In this document: one piece after another, positions 23,066 through 35,309 of the stretch
Numbering within the stretch: the first letter of the stretch is position 1
Layout: each line of letters starts with the position of its first letter
Origin: Ancylostoma caninum
Taxonomy: Eukaryota; Nematoda; Chromadorea; Rhabditida; Ancylostomatidae
Assembly: GCA_037903475.1 (NCBI GenBank)
Contig: JBAJFG010000635.1
Span: 1 to 64,000 of the forward strand
DNA: 64,000 nucleotides
Reading direction: 5' to 3'
Notes under the pieces: model-generated
What the model was told of the DNA's origin: nothing
Seen by the model: the letters and a program-made list of their open reading frames with translations, nothing else
The model's database searches: none
Position numbers and translations under genes: made by a program

Positions 23066-24273
23066 GCTAGCAAGAACGATCACGTCATTACGTGTCAAGA
23101 CAGAACTGATTGGCAGCGAATGCGAGAAATCGGTTTCAACGCTGGGATTTGAGCGCTAACGGATCCGATCCCCGGCGCCTCCAAGAAATTTTTGCACGGG
23201 TCGGAAACGCTTCAGAATTTAGTGTGGAGTAGAGAGGATCGAAAGATTTGAAAATGAAGTGAGGAAAGCGAAATCGATCGATTACCCAATTTTCAGAATT
23301 CACCTGCATGGCCCGCCAGCTTGTGAAAAACTAGGGTGACTTAGACCTCGTACTGAAGTTCTCTGACTCAAAATCAACATGTGCTTTTCAAAGTGAACAT
23401 AGAAGACGATCACCTCAATCTTCTTTCAGAGTTTCATTTTTCTAGATCTCCATATGTTTCCGGCTCCTCGATGGGAAATCGATAGGAAATTTGACGAATT
23501 TTTTTTCCATCGATTTCCCATCTAAACTGCGAGAAAACGAGCGAACTTCGTGGAGCCAGACTGCGTACTCGGATGGAAATTTCCTCATCTAAAACTCATA
23601 GAAGAAAAGTTTTCGTGATATCTGCAAATTGCTTCTCTGTGATTTCCCAAACAAATTTACTCCATTTACACCATCTGTTCAAATTGCTAGGTTTTCACTT
23701 CTTCAACTTTCATGAAGAGAGTTTGCCTTCTGCCGAAAGTTTACCACCTTTGCGTGATAGAGATCCAAGCATTCATTCCTCATCCCTATTATCGCGCCCC
23801 AATGTTTGCTCCAGCTAGAGTGACTTAGATGGGAAATTTCCCCTCTGAGACCCGAAAATTTGAAAATTTTCCCATCGAGTTCCCAGAAACATATGAAGCT
23901 CTAGAAAAATGAAACTCTGGCAAAAGATAGAGCTGATCGTCCTTTATGGAGAGTTTGCAAACATTTGCCGATTTGGAGTCAGAGAACACGCAACGGCAAA
24001 GCATGAGGTCTAAGCACCCTACTTTGCCACGTTCCGAAGGGACCTGCAGGAGAATTCTCGCATGTAAAATCGATCGATTTCACTACCCACACTTCATTTT
24101 TCAACATTTCCACCCTCTCTACTCCACACTTGACTCTGAAGTGATTGCGACTCGTGCAAAAATCTATTGAAGGTACCGGGAATCGAACCTGTGGGTGCGC
24201 TGAAGCCGAGTTTTCTCATACGCTGCCAACCAGTTGTGCTTTAACAGGTAACGACGTGATCGTTCTTGCTAGC
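23066..24273. mobile_element. Inner inverted-repeat element, 1.2 kb
   Basis: GCTAGCAAGAACGATCACGTC at 23066 returns inverted, ending at 24273. The arms run about 420 bases each, to about 23490 and from about 23860, with only a short centre. It lies wholly within the 22388-25048 element, so it is probably a later insertion or part of a composite palindrome. There is no coding frame. Confidence 0.65.
24172..24235 (-). other. tRNA-like sequence with good B box
   Basis: On the minus strand the text reads a GGTTGGCAGCGTATGAG A-box-like part and a perfect GGTTCGATTCC B box (24179-24189). The stems do not pair well enough for a working tRNA. The other arm has a more decayed copy near 23110-23175. 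Confidence 0.45.
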
Positions 24274-25048
24274 AAGGGCGGACCGTTATTTGTCATAGTG
24301 TTATAAAACGCTCATGAATTTACATTCAGTGACCAAGCCACCCCTCTAATTACCCCACCCCCACCTCTCCATTACGCCCCCTCCCCTCCCCAGCACCCTC
24401 CCATACGACCCCCTCATGGGAAATTCCCATCGGACGTTTGACCCTGAGTACAATTGAGTTTTGTTTCCCACCAGATTTTGTAGGAATTTGTGAACATAAC
24501 AACTGTAACGAGACCTTTCTCATTCACTGCTCATACTGTGAGAAGCTATTTTGTTTCGAGCATTTTGTATTACTCTACCACAAATGCGCATAAACTACTG
24601 GAATTTAATCGTCGTGCACTTGCTCAAATCAGCGGCGTCACTGTTTCTAAAACCTGTGTAGTGGGAATCGTTGCAAATGGTTCCAAACTTCCAGAAGATT
24701 AATTTATATGTGGAAAACCTTATGAAACTGCATAGAATGGATTTTCAGAGGAAAACAGTAGGTAAAAGGAAAATGCAAAACAACAGAATGTAACAGGATG
24801 TAAGAGGAACTGAACTACCAATTTTGACCCAGAAGAGTGAGAGACTTACCATTGCGCCACGGCTCGACTTTTACAGCAACCTTGCTGCATCTTACGTAAG
24901 CATTCCTGAGATTGAAAAACGGGTATAACCCTTCACAGAAAGAGATTTAGGAGCGGATGAAAACAGATTTGAAATCAGCGTCACGAGCTGCGTAAGGCAG
25001 TATACACACCGCTACGAAAGGCCATACTGATGAAGTGTCCTTCCCTTG

Positions 25049-26918
25049 TATTTGTGCACATATCGGCGATTCAGACATCCCGTGCTAAACGCGGGACATT
25101 TCGGAATTGTCATTACACTGTTGCAGAAACTTTTTTTAAAATTACGATGGCTTCTTCAGGTCGCAACCACACATTCTCTCTAATTTCTCTAGGACTAGTG
25201 TCACTGGTGTCAGTACAACTCAAGGAGTGCGTATGGGGAGTTTCGCTACAGTCATGGTAGACATAGCGTGGGCAAGGCCCTCCAACGGATCAGCAGGATC
25301 ATTATCACTGCGTTAGCAATGTCCGCCGAGTCTTTGTTTCTAATTTCGACTTTTTCATTGGGATTTATTCTGTATATGGAGGGTATGTGAAGTTGGATAT
25401 CCATGGCCGCTGGCGACTGTCAATTATTGCTAGCACCAGTGAACCCTTGCAACGGGCACACCGTTGACGCTTCTCAACACATCAAATTTGTAAGAAGTGC
25501 TTTGAATGTGCGATGAAGAGATGCAGTCGGTTCCCACTACAAAAATATGGGAATACCTCCGAAAATCAGTCACTGGTTAAGTGCACTTGACCAGCGATTC
25601 TGCATTTTTAACTCTTTCATCACTAATTTGAAGTATAGTTGCAGTAGTGAGGCAAAAAAGCCTCCAGGATTATGTACTGGAACTCGATTTGACTTCAAGT
25701 TTTATCCATGGAATTGGAGTAGTAGTCACAAGAAAAGACACATCCTTCTTCAATCTTTCAATGGAAACTCTCATATTAAGACAATGATATTTCCGAGGGT
25801 ACCACTCTTAGTATAATACAATTTTTAACAACGATGAGAGATAGAAAGGGAACACTGTGTGAACGAGAAAATTTGCAAAAGGAAATAGAGAACGTCTATA
25901 ACGCTCAGAACAGAATAAAACAATAAGAAGAGAAGAGCGGAACAGGAAAGAACAACAGGTTTTGAAAAAGAGGCAAATAACTGCACAGCCAAAAAAAAAT
26001 TCGAAGATAAAAATATTGATGGTTTTTTTTTCTTTACTGACATAGTCAATAGTGATACGGTGGCATAATGCTGTCATCACAAACTAAACTGTTAAGTAAA
26101 AGTAGGTGAAAGACAACCACGTCAGCTGAGAGACACAAATACCCTCTTTAAAGAGGTTAACGCGAGCCTCGACGGCTCAGCACGAGGAGGCCGCTCATAG
26201 AACGCGGCCAGCTGGAATCCGTGAGAGAAAGACTTGTCATCAGCCGGCCGTCATGATGGATAAGCAATGTAAGTGCAAATAAAGATCGAAAAGATGCCCA
26301 ACGGACAGGTGGGCAAAAATTGCTAATAGTTAATGGAATTAACTCAAGATGTATATCAACTCTTGGTGAAAAAAAACAATAGGACGGTGAAATTCGTAAA
26401 ATCAAATAATGTCAAAACGTTGAGCCAGAGCAGTGAGCAGAAGGACTTGCTATTGTGGACAACAACAACAGAAGGCATGACATTTTGATACAAAAAAAAC
26501 GTGCTGGTACTGTTCGAGCTTTCGAGCCGTTTCGAAAAAAAGTGGAACAGAAGTTCCTTCTGCTTCTTGTATTAAAGAAAGACTGGCTAGTAACTGTTTA
26601 ATTTAGTCACGTACTTTTTCTCTAACTTCCTTCTTTTATCAGTGTTTTTGGATTTTGCAATGTTCTACACAAAATAAACGGACCATTTGCAAACAAACGC
26701 ATCTGATCGAATGTGCGACAGAACATACCCTAATCATCCCAACGGACGGAGTTCTTCTTGGCGGCTGAAAAAGAGGTTGCGTGGTACAACTTCAAACAAG
26801 GACACAAAAAAAAAGAACTGAATGCATCTACGTTGAACTCAAGTCTTCCAGCGCTATTTATGCTGACGACGCGCGAAAGTTAATGTGTCCATGTATAGTA
26901 GGAAATGAAGGGAGGACA
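25049..26918. other. AT-rich spacer, no gene seen
   Basis: About 1.9 kb of AT-rich sequence with short random frames. A slightly GC-rich patch lies at 26160-26260. No repeat, RNA or coding signal could be supported. Confidence 0.45.
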
Positions 26919-28660
26919 GGGTGGCGAGAGTTCGATGCGATCCAATTAACAGCGAGAAACCAGAGATATGCTCCAGGGATCATTAGCGTCTTCAGACCTC
27001 GCTCGCACCTTTAACGCAGTAGTAGTCGCTCGCAGGCCAGCTGGCCGGTACCGTTGCGCGCGCGATGTCGCGTTTCTTGTGCGACACGTACGCAGACAGC
27101 AACGCGCAGCAGACCTTTTCAGGAGTCCGTGGATAGTCGAGGCTTGGCAGAGTTCCAGTAGATTATATAAGATGATGAATCTTATACATTACGAAGCATT
27201 TAAAATTGAATGAAGATGTAATTTCAGTTTTGGAGGAAAACGATGGTTTCGAAGAACAAAGCATTCACTCGGGGGTTATTCGACAAGATGACTACGAAAT
27301 TTTTTTTATAATGTTCATTTTTAGTGTCTATTTTGTGTTATAACGCCACTTTACTGATATTTCAACAAATATATGGTAGATACTGAACTTTTCTGAATCT
27401 TCTCAAAATTTGCAAACAGGAGCTATTCTTCGTTTTGATAACGAATCCAATATATATTTTATATCGTGATTAGCTGCCGTACCCGGCAATTCTTCGTCCA
27501 ACTCAACAACATTTCAAGCTTCAAAAATTTCTGTTCCCATGTACATAAGTAAAAACGAGAAACATGAAGAAGTGAAAGTGAAACCTGTTCGTAATTTTGA
27601 GGAATTTAACCACTACAATTCTTCCGACAATTCTCATTAAATAAGTCCTTGAAATTAGAGTTCCCAGCGTTGTTAACAAATAATATAATATTTAAGCATG
27701 TGAAGCACCATTAACTTAACGCTATAAAGCTTGACTTAATCATATTGCTCTAGAATGCTTTAGCTGTATGTACATTTGCGTTGTTTTCTACGTAATCAAC
27801 AATTAAACCATCGCCAGATGAGGTATACACTGTGGCTGCAGGTGTACGGTGCCGCCGGATTGCCACTCTGCAGATGTATTGTCAGCACTGACTTTCTGCA
27901 ACTAACAAAAAGAATATAATATTCGAGAAAACACCAAAAGCGAAACACGTGGAACAACCTGGTATTTGCTAATGCATATTCATGAAGGATCTAGATTACT
28001 ACATGAAAAATTTCGCAAAGGAACATCCCTACGATTTCTCTCTTTTTTCGCTGTAGTGGTAGTTTCGTTTTGTAAGGCTTTAACACTTTTGAAATTTCGA
28101 GTGGTGATAGATCAAAATATTTTTCCATCTAATGCTTACAAATACAGATCCTAGTCGATAGTTTCAAGAAAGAAGGTGCACCCGTCTGTCTCCCAATTGA
28201 CAAATAATGACATCATAATACAAAATAGATACTGAATTCGTGACCAGAACGAAGAATAACCCCTGTTTGCAAACTTTGAGAAGACTCGGAAAAGTTCAGC
28301 ATCTGCCGCATACTTGTTGATACGCCACTAAAATAAGTTTCATGGTACAAAATATCTATCAAATTCGTAATTACCATGCCGAGTAACCCCCGAATAAAAG
28401 TTTTGTTTCCCAGGTTTTCGGTTTTTTTTTACCAAAATAGAAATTAAGTACATACATTTTTTTACATCTTCTGCATCAAAAAACGCGATGTCGTGCGCGC
28501 GATAGTTGCGGCGAGGTGAGTTCCTGGGGATGCGGCTAGCTCGGTTGCGAGCGATCACCACAATTAAAGGTGCGAGCAAGGTGCGAAGACGCTAATGATC
28601 CCTGGAGCATATCTCTACTTTCTCTCTGTTAATTGGATCGCACCGAACGCTACACACCCG
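26919..28660. mobile_element. Long inverted-repeat element with 8-bp target duplication, 1.74 kb
   Basis: The left end GGGTGGCGAGAGTTCGATGCG matches the inverted right end. Inner parts also pair: CGGGGGTTATTCG near 27272 with its complement near 28388, and the CTTTGCAAAC-like block near 27410 with the one near 28265. Flanks are GGAGGACA (26911-26918) and GGAGGTCA (28661-28668), an 8-bp target duplication with one mismatch, as in hAT-type elements. No transposase remains. The element at 58758-59991 shares the ends. Confidence 0.68.
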
Positions 28661-28754
28661 GGAGGTCAGGTTCCTGGCAAGTAGTAAAAATCTCGAGTTT
28701 TGCATATGCAACACGAACAAATTTTCCACATCGAAATAGGGCGGAAGCCTTTTC

Positions 28755-30597
28755 ATCGCTCGTTCAGTCAACCTGATTTTACTCGACTTGGCGCAAACAG
28801 CGGCCTCCCTGAACTTCGACTACTCGCGTAAGGCAAAACTTCGGATTTTCTCTCTCACTTGCGCGAGGCGGGTCAGTCCTAGCATCGCCCTCTCGATGAA
28901 GCGGTCGATGACGCTGACCGTATTCTCATCCTGCTTGAGTAACGTCCAGGTTTTCGAGGCGTACGTTCAGAAAGGAGGAACCGTTGCGTTGAAGAGGTGG
29001 GCACGGATCCTGGTGTTCTTCGCCTTCTTCATTACGTCCTCGATGAAAGCTCCCCAAGCCGCTCGCTTCCGTCTGCCCAGCTCCGAAGCTCGCTTATCGT
29101 GTTGATCTCCCGACTTAGATATAAGTAGCAGAAGCATTCGAATATGGCCGCCCCGTTGAGCGAAAATGGGTCAGTCGGGACCCATCCGTTTTCATAGACA
29201 TCGCATTCGTCATTCAACTCAAGAACGACTTTTCATAGGCGTCGTCATCCGTTCCGCTCCGCTGAAGGTTGGCCTTATAAGGACGATGCCGTCAGCGAAG
29301 CGAAAATGGTCAAGTCGCCGGCCATCGGCTTGGTCTTCCATTTTATCCCATTTTAATACATGCATGACCTTCTCGAGCGTACCGGTTAATAGTTTTGGCG
29401 GCACACTAGCCTTGTGGAACTCCTCTCGTAAAGTCGACGGTGATGTTGGTGGGGAATGGTGAGATTCCGGTCGTGAAGTTGAGGAAGAGCTCATGAAATA
29501 TCTTGATGTGTTGAGTATGTGCGCCCTGTTTGCCCAGGGATTCCAAGACTATTTCTGTCTCAACGGAGTCAAAGGCTTTCTTCATATCGATGAACGTGGG
29601 ACGGATGGTCATATTGTTCTCTCGTGATAGCTCGATGAGTCTAGCGACCGTGTATGTGGTCGATCGTGCTGAATTCTTCTCGAACCCTGCTTGCACGAGC
29701 AGCTGTCTTCCCTACAGAACTTCTCCAAGTCCATATAAAAAGCCTTGATCTCATCTTCATCGTAGCTGCTTCTCAGTTGCAAAAGTCCGATTCGGTTTTT
29801 CAGCTGCTCGAAGGAGACGATTTTCATGACCAGGTTCGTGCTGACGGAGACAGCGGCTCCACCAACTCTTCTATCGCAGGTTGAAAAGGACAGTTATTTT
29901 CCAGTGTCGAAGGTGGCGTTTAGTGGCTGGTGCCTCCTCGCCTCGATCAGTCTGATGACGTAGTTCCTGATCTTCCTAGCCTTACCATAAGATTCTCGAC
30001 GGGAGCCGCCGATGCAAGCGTGCGCACTTGAAAGTTACAGAAAAAAGTTCCTCCTTGTTTTAGGCAGCCTAGATGACCGCTCGGTCCTCATCCTAACTGC
30101 CCTGCTGTAACGGTGACTCTCCCAAGATCAGTGGATCTCTCCCTATTACTGCTGCGTGTTGCGTGAAGAAAAGTTAAACCTACAGGGAACAGCTTGCTGA
30201 GTTCTATTCACACATGCGAGCTGGGGCAGGGTTTCACCGGGAAGTTATCGGGGCTTCACGGGAGTGGACGATGACGCTTACTTGTTGGAGGCGACTCCTA
30301 ACTACCTCCCGTGTACCTCCCAGTCTCTTGAATGCAGGGATTTTGTCCGGATTGATGTGAATGATATAATTTCCAGACACGCAAACACATTCACACACGC
30401 ATACATGAGCACACCCACGCACCGCAGAAAATATGGATCGTTCCGGCCTTCCTATAATCGACTTGCGGCGCCTCAGGGTAGGAACAAAATCGCGTTTGAT
30501 CCGCGATTAACTCCCCTCCCTATCTGCCACCTTGGAACGCGCCCACGCAGCCTCGCGACTAACCGGCTGGTGTCCTTAGTATAAGGGAAATCCGTGG
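28755..30597 (-). mobile_element. Decayed RTE-clade LINE fragment
   Basis: Minus-strand frames at 29609-29827, 29406-29696, 29219-29494 and 29032-29217 carry, in order, a piece of AP-endonuclease, the RT stretch FIDMKKAFDSVETE, HFRFADGIVLI (active site normally FADD, here FADG) and ENGWVPTDPFSLNG. They align with the LINE at 60309-62636. Endonuclease and RT are joined by an internal deletion, and stops and shifts are frequent. Bases 30190-30597 resemble the 5' untranslated part of the LINE at 35296-38734 and end with the same CCACGGAT 5' terminus. No TSD was found. Confidence 0.75.
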
Positions 30598-30697
30598 ACA
30601 ACTCAAGAAGCAGCAAATACTACGAGGGCATCCAATTCTGCTTGCTGTTCCCCCAATACTAATCCAAAGCTGATGGAGGATAGTGTATCACTGAGCC

Positions 30698-31262
30698 CGG
30701 GCTAGGTAAACTCTGAAGAAAAAAGAACCCCAAGCCAGAGCGCCGCTTCGCGGCGCTCTGTCTTGGACCCGCGTGCCACGTTACCTCCGGGCTAGATAAA
30801 CTCTGAAAAAAAAAAGAATCCCAGCCAGAGCTCTGTCTCGGACAAGTGTACCGGTGACCTCCGGGCTAGATAAACTCTGAAAAAAAAAAAGAATCCCAGC
30901 CAGAGCTCTGTCTCGGACCTATGTACCACGTTACCTCCGGGCTAGATAAACTCTGAAAAAAAAAAAGAATCCCAGCCAGAGCTCTGTCTCGGACCCATGT
31001 AACACGTTACCTCCGAGCTAGGTAAACTCTGGAGAAAAAGAACCCCGAGCCAGAGCGCCGCGAAGCGGCCTTCTGTGTCGGACTCGTGTGCCATGTTACC
31101 TCCGGGCTAGATAAACTCTGAAAAAAAAAAAAAGAATCCCAGCTAGAGCTCTGTCTCGGACCCGTGTGCCACGTTACCTCCGAGCTAGGTAAACTCTGGA
31201 AAAAAGAACCCCGAGCCAGAGCACCGCTTCGCGGCGCTCTGTCTCGGACCCGTGTGCCACGT
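30698..31262 (+). repeat. 70-85-bp satellite, block 1
   Basis: Units share TTACCTCCGGGCTAGATAAACTCTG, an A run, AGAATCCCAGC or AGAACCCCGAGCC, and CTCTGTCTCGGACCCGTGTGCC. Short units are about 73 bp. Long units add a perfect hairpin (GAGCGCCGC, loop TTC, GCGGCGCTC). Confidence 0.9.
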
Positions 31263-31278
31263 TACCTCCGAGCTAGGT

Positions 31279-34200
31279 CTTCTTCTTCTTCTTCAGCGTT
31301 TGTCCCGTTTAGTAGCGGGGTCCGCTCTAGAGGCCTGTTGACGCCATTTAGCCCTATCGCGCGCTTGGTCCGGGTGGATACCAGCTAGCTTAAGATCGGC
31401 GTGGAGTGTGTCAAGCCTTGCTTTGGTCGACCTTTTGGCCGTTTGCCGGAGACTTCGAGATCAAAACCGATTTTGCGGACGGTTCCTTCCTCGGCACGCA
31501 GAACGTGGCCATACCATCGCAGACGAGTTTCGCGAAGTTTATCAGATATCGCCGCAACGCCAAACCGATTTCTGATGTCCTCGTTGCAGATTCGATCGAG
31601 CCGCGTTACTCCAGCCATCCAGCGAAGCATCTTCATCTCCATAGCGCTGAGGCGACGTTCTACTTTCTTGGTTGCGGGCCAACATTCGGCGCCATAGAGA
31701 GCAACGGTACGGATGACGGTACGATAGATCTTCGATTTCAGTCGGTCCGGGATCTTCTTGTCACACAGAACACCGGTCAACGAGCGCCAATTTCCCCATG
31801 CGGAATTCACTCGGGCTACAACTTCATGATAAAGCTACCGTCAGATGAAATTCCTGACCCAAGGTACTTGAACACTTCCGTTCTCGGTAATTGTGCGCCG
31901 TCTACGCTTATGGTACCGGGCTGATCCACGCTGGTTGTTAAGTACTCTGTCTTCCTGACGTTAAGACGTAGGCCGAAGCGTGCAAGTTGGTCACTCCAAG
32001 CCTGTGTCAGCCGCTCGAGTTCTTGCCTGTCTTCAGACGCGAGCATGACGTCGTCTGCGTACAACAAAGTCCATGGCGTGGGTTTCTGCAGATCCCGTGT
32101 TACAACATCCATCACCACAATGAAGAGGAGCGGGGACAGAGCAGAGCCTTGGTGCACACCAACGGAAATGGGGAAATCCGTAGACATGCCAGCAGCCGCC
32201 TGCACGTGACTTCTTGGACTGGTGTAAAGAATCCGCACCCATTCGATAAGTTCTTCAGGAACGCCATGCTGCCGAAGAGCGTACCAGATGACTTCATGGG
32301 GCACGCGGTCAAATGCCTTTTCTAGGTCAAGGAAGGCGAGATGCAGCGGCTTTTGTTTCTCACGGTGCTTCTCCACCAAGAGACGTGCAGCATGTATGGC
32401 ATCAGTGGTGCCGCACCCAGCTACAAATCCGCACTGGTTAGCGGAGAGCCGCACGATATCGCGAATCCTGCGGTCAACGACATGCTCAAAAACCTTCATG
32501 GTATGGGACAGCAGGCGGATAGGTCGGTAGTTAGCGCAGTCAGCGGGACTGCCTTTGCGCTTCCATATCGGGATTGTGGTGCTCCGCTGCCCTTCCGAGG
32601 GCACTATCTTCTCCGCCACTATCTGGTTAAAGAACCTCGCCAGCCATTCAGCAGATCCCCAGCATTGCGACTTCCATAGATCCACTGCCACGTCATCGGG
32701 ACCAGTCACTTTATGTGACATCATTCGCTTCAGCGCTGCCTCCGTCTCCTCGGTAGTGATTGTCTGCACGGGCCCGTAGGTTGGCGATACATGGGGAATA
32801 GGTGGGTGGGCGAATTCCTCCGTCGAGACTTTCTCGAAGTAATCACGCCATCGCTTCATTGCCTTCCTGCGGTCCATTAGAAGGTGGCCATGCTCGTCGT
32901 TGACGCCATGGAACTTTTAGATATCTTCCATCTGACGTTTACGAGATTTCGCGAGCCGGTATATGAGCCGTTCGCCTTCCTTCATGTCTAGCTTCTTTTC
33001 GACATCCGCGTAATGTGCGGCTTTCACCACCGCCACCGCCTTTTTCGCTGCTCTCTTCGCTTCGCAGTATTTACGCCAGCGGTCGTCTGTCTTGCTGTCC
33101 AGGAAGGCATGGTACATGCGCTTCTTCTCCCGAACCCTCGACTTCACTTCGTCCGTCCATAGCCAAGGTTGCTTGTCGGTCTTCCTTCGACCTGGTTTAG
33201 TCGCACCAAGTTCAGACCGCGCTGCCTCTACGACCACATCTGCTGCTTTCCGCCAAGTTTCCTCAACACTCGTTACAGGCGGTAGCTGAATGCGAGATAT
33301 GACCGCGGCCTCTTTCTGCTTCAGTTTCCACCACTTGATTCGAGCTGGTCCGCATCTCTCCTCGTACTTCCTCTTCGGTGGAGTGATTTTCAACGAACAG
33401 ATCAGTGGCCGATGTTGTGTCGCTACTGTCTCATACGGCACGACTTTCACGTCCGTGACCAGCTTTCGATCTTGACGACGCAAAAGTACATAGTCGATCT
33501 GTGTCTTCGTATTGCCGCTATAGAAGGAAACAAGATGAGACGTACGTTTTTGAAACCATGTGTTCGTTACGACGAGGTTGTGAGACTCGGCGTACTCCAG
33601 AATACGTTCACCGTCTTCGTTACGTGTACCGTAGCCGAACCCACCATGACAACTGTAATCGCTCCTCGTTTCTCCCACGTGACCATTGAGGTCTCCCGCA
33701 ACGACAAGAGTATCCTCCTTCGGCACCTCTGCTGTCTTCTCATCAAGCAACGCCCAGAAGTCGTCCTTGATACGCTCAGAACAGCCAGTTTGCGGAGCGT
33801 ATGCCGAGAAGAAGTGGAGCCGCAGTTCAACAGTGGCGATGACAATTTTCATAAGCCGATCGTCGAAACGCTGGACTTCTGCTATTGCGTCTCGGTAGCG
33901 TTCTGAGACTACGACTCCGACGCCACTTCTGGTACCTGCACTGCCATGGTAAATGAGTTTGTAGCCACATCCTATGTCCTTCGACTTACTGCCTGACCAT
34001 CTCGTCTCCTGAACCGCGCATATGTCGATTCTTCTGCGCTCTAGTGCGGCTGCTAACTCGCACGAGCGACCTGTCAACGTGCCGACGTTCAAAGTCGCAA
34101 TTCGCGTCTTGGCTACGTTGTCCTCCTTAACGACTCGCCTGCTTGCCCCCCGATGCCGCCGTTCGCGAAGCATCGGGGACCCTCGCATACTTTTCACACT

Positions 34201-34712
34201 AACCGGGCCCCGAAAGTGCGCGTCGACTCCCGTGTACGCCGTAGTTTTCTTCTCAGGCACTATTGACGTCATAACCATACGACGTGACGTGGGTCTTCTT
34301 CGGCCGGCCTGTCACCACGGCCTGTCGCCGGCATTCGACTGTTGAGGGGAAGGATTCCCTTCCCCGTGGACGAGGGACTTATTTGTTAGAGGCGGCCCCA
34401 GATCGCCTCTCATGCGCTTCCCAGTCGTTAGAATGCGAGCTTTTGGCCAAATCCGGACTGCAGGATACAGCCAACATGAAGCATTAGCACACACCCACAC
34501 GCGCGAGTGCGTGTTCACACTCATATGCCGGCCATATGTGTCGAATCCAGCACTGTCGAACTAAGGAGTCCATCCCCTAGATCTACCCGCGTCGCAGGGC
34601 AAGCGCATGGCTGCTTTTGGTCCGCGGTAAACCCCCTATCCGCCACCTGGGGTCGCGCCACGTAGCCTCGCAGCAAATCGGCTGGGATCCCTCGTAAGAG
34701 GGAGATCCGTGG
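31279..34712 (-). mobile_element. RTE-clade LINE, copy 1
   Basis: It has the same structure as copy 2. Flanks are TACCTCCGAGCTAGGT (31263-31278) and TACCTCCGAGATAGGT (34713-34728), a 16-bp target duplication with one mismatch within a satellite unit. The 3' end on the minus strand is a short (GAA)n tail. Confidence 0.88.
31293..34278 (-). pseudogene. RTE LINE protein, copy 1, broken
   Basis: The frame follows the intact copy 2 but has a nonsense codon (TAG at about 32918-32920), a one-base deletion near 31838 and a four-base deletion near 31416, leaving pieces of 453, 353 and 141 residues. The AP-endonuclease part is complete in the first piece, the RT active site (YADDVML) is in the second, and the C-terminal part is in the third. 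About 1% of positions differ from copy 2. It is a recent pseudogene. Confidence 0.9.
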
Positions 34713-34728
34713 TACCTCCGAGATAGGT

Positions 34729-35279
34729 AAACTCTGGAAAAAAAGAACCCTGAGCCAAAGCGCCGCTTCGCGGCGCTCTGTCTCGGACCCGTGTGCCACG
34801 TTACCTCCGGGCTAGATAAACTCCGGAAAAAAAAGAATCCCAGCTAGAGCTCTGTCTCGGACCCGTGTACCACGTTACCTCCGGGCTAGATAAACTCTGA
34901 AAAAAAAAAGAGAATCCCAGCCAGAGCTCTGTCTCGGACTCGTGTACCGGTTACCTCCGAGCTAGGTAAACTCTGCAAAAAAAGAACCCTGATCCAGAGC
35001 TCTGCCTCGGACCCGTGTGCCACGTTACCTCCGAGATAGGTAAACTCTGGAGAAAAAGAACCCCGAGCCAGAGCGCCGCGAAGCGGCCTTCTGTGTCGGA
35101 CTCGTGTGCCATGTTACCTCCGGGCTAGATAAACTCTGAAAAAAAAAAAAGAATCCCAGCTAGAGCTCTGTCTCGGACCCGTGTGCCACGTTACCTCCGA
35201 GCTAGGTAAACTCTGGAAAAAAGAACCCCGAGCCAGAGCACCGCTTCGCGGCGCTCTGTCTCGGACCCGTGTGCCACGT
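34729..35279 (+). repeat. 70-85-bp satellite, block 2
   Basis: The same units as block 1. It lies between the two LINE copies and is shared by both duplication units. Confidence 0.9.
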
Positions 35280-35309
35280 TACCTCCGAGCTAGGTCTTCT
35301 TCTTCTTCT

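Larger units (their letters stand above)
22388..25048. mobile_element. Long inverted-repeat element with tRNA-like arms, 2.66 kb
   Basis: The first ~410 bases (from CAAGGGAAGGATAC at 22388) are repeated in inverted form, at roughly 80% identity by eye, at about 24650-25048. Each arm includes a tRNA-like Pol III stretch. The same terminal motif begins the element at 52541. No transposase frame is present, so it is non-autonomous. A second inverted-repeat structure (23066-24273) lies inside it. No convincing target duplication is visible. Confidence 0.72.

Noticed and set aside
31164..31388. Plus-strand 74-codon frame starting in the satellite
   Set aside because: It spans satellite and LINE 3' end and is identical at 35181; a chance frame.
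33412..33906. Plus-strand frame of 164 codons opposite the LINE
   Set aside because: It mirrors the conserved LINE protein on the minus strand and recurs at 37434-37928 only because of the duplication.
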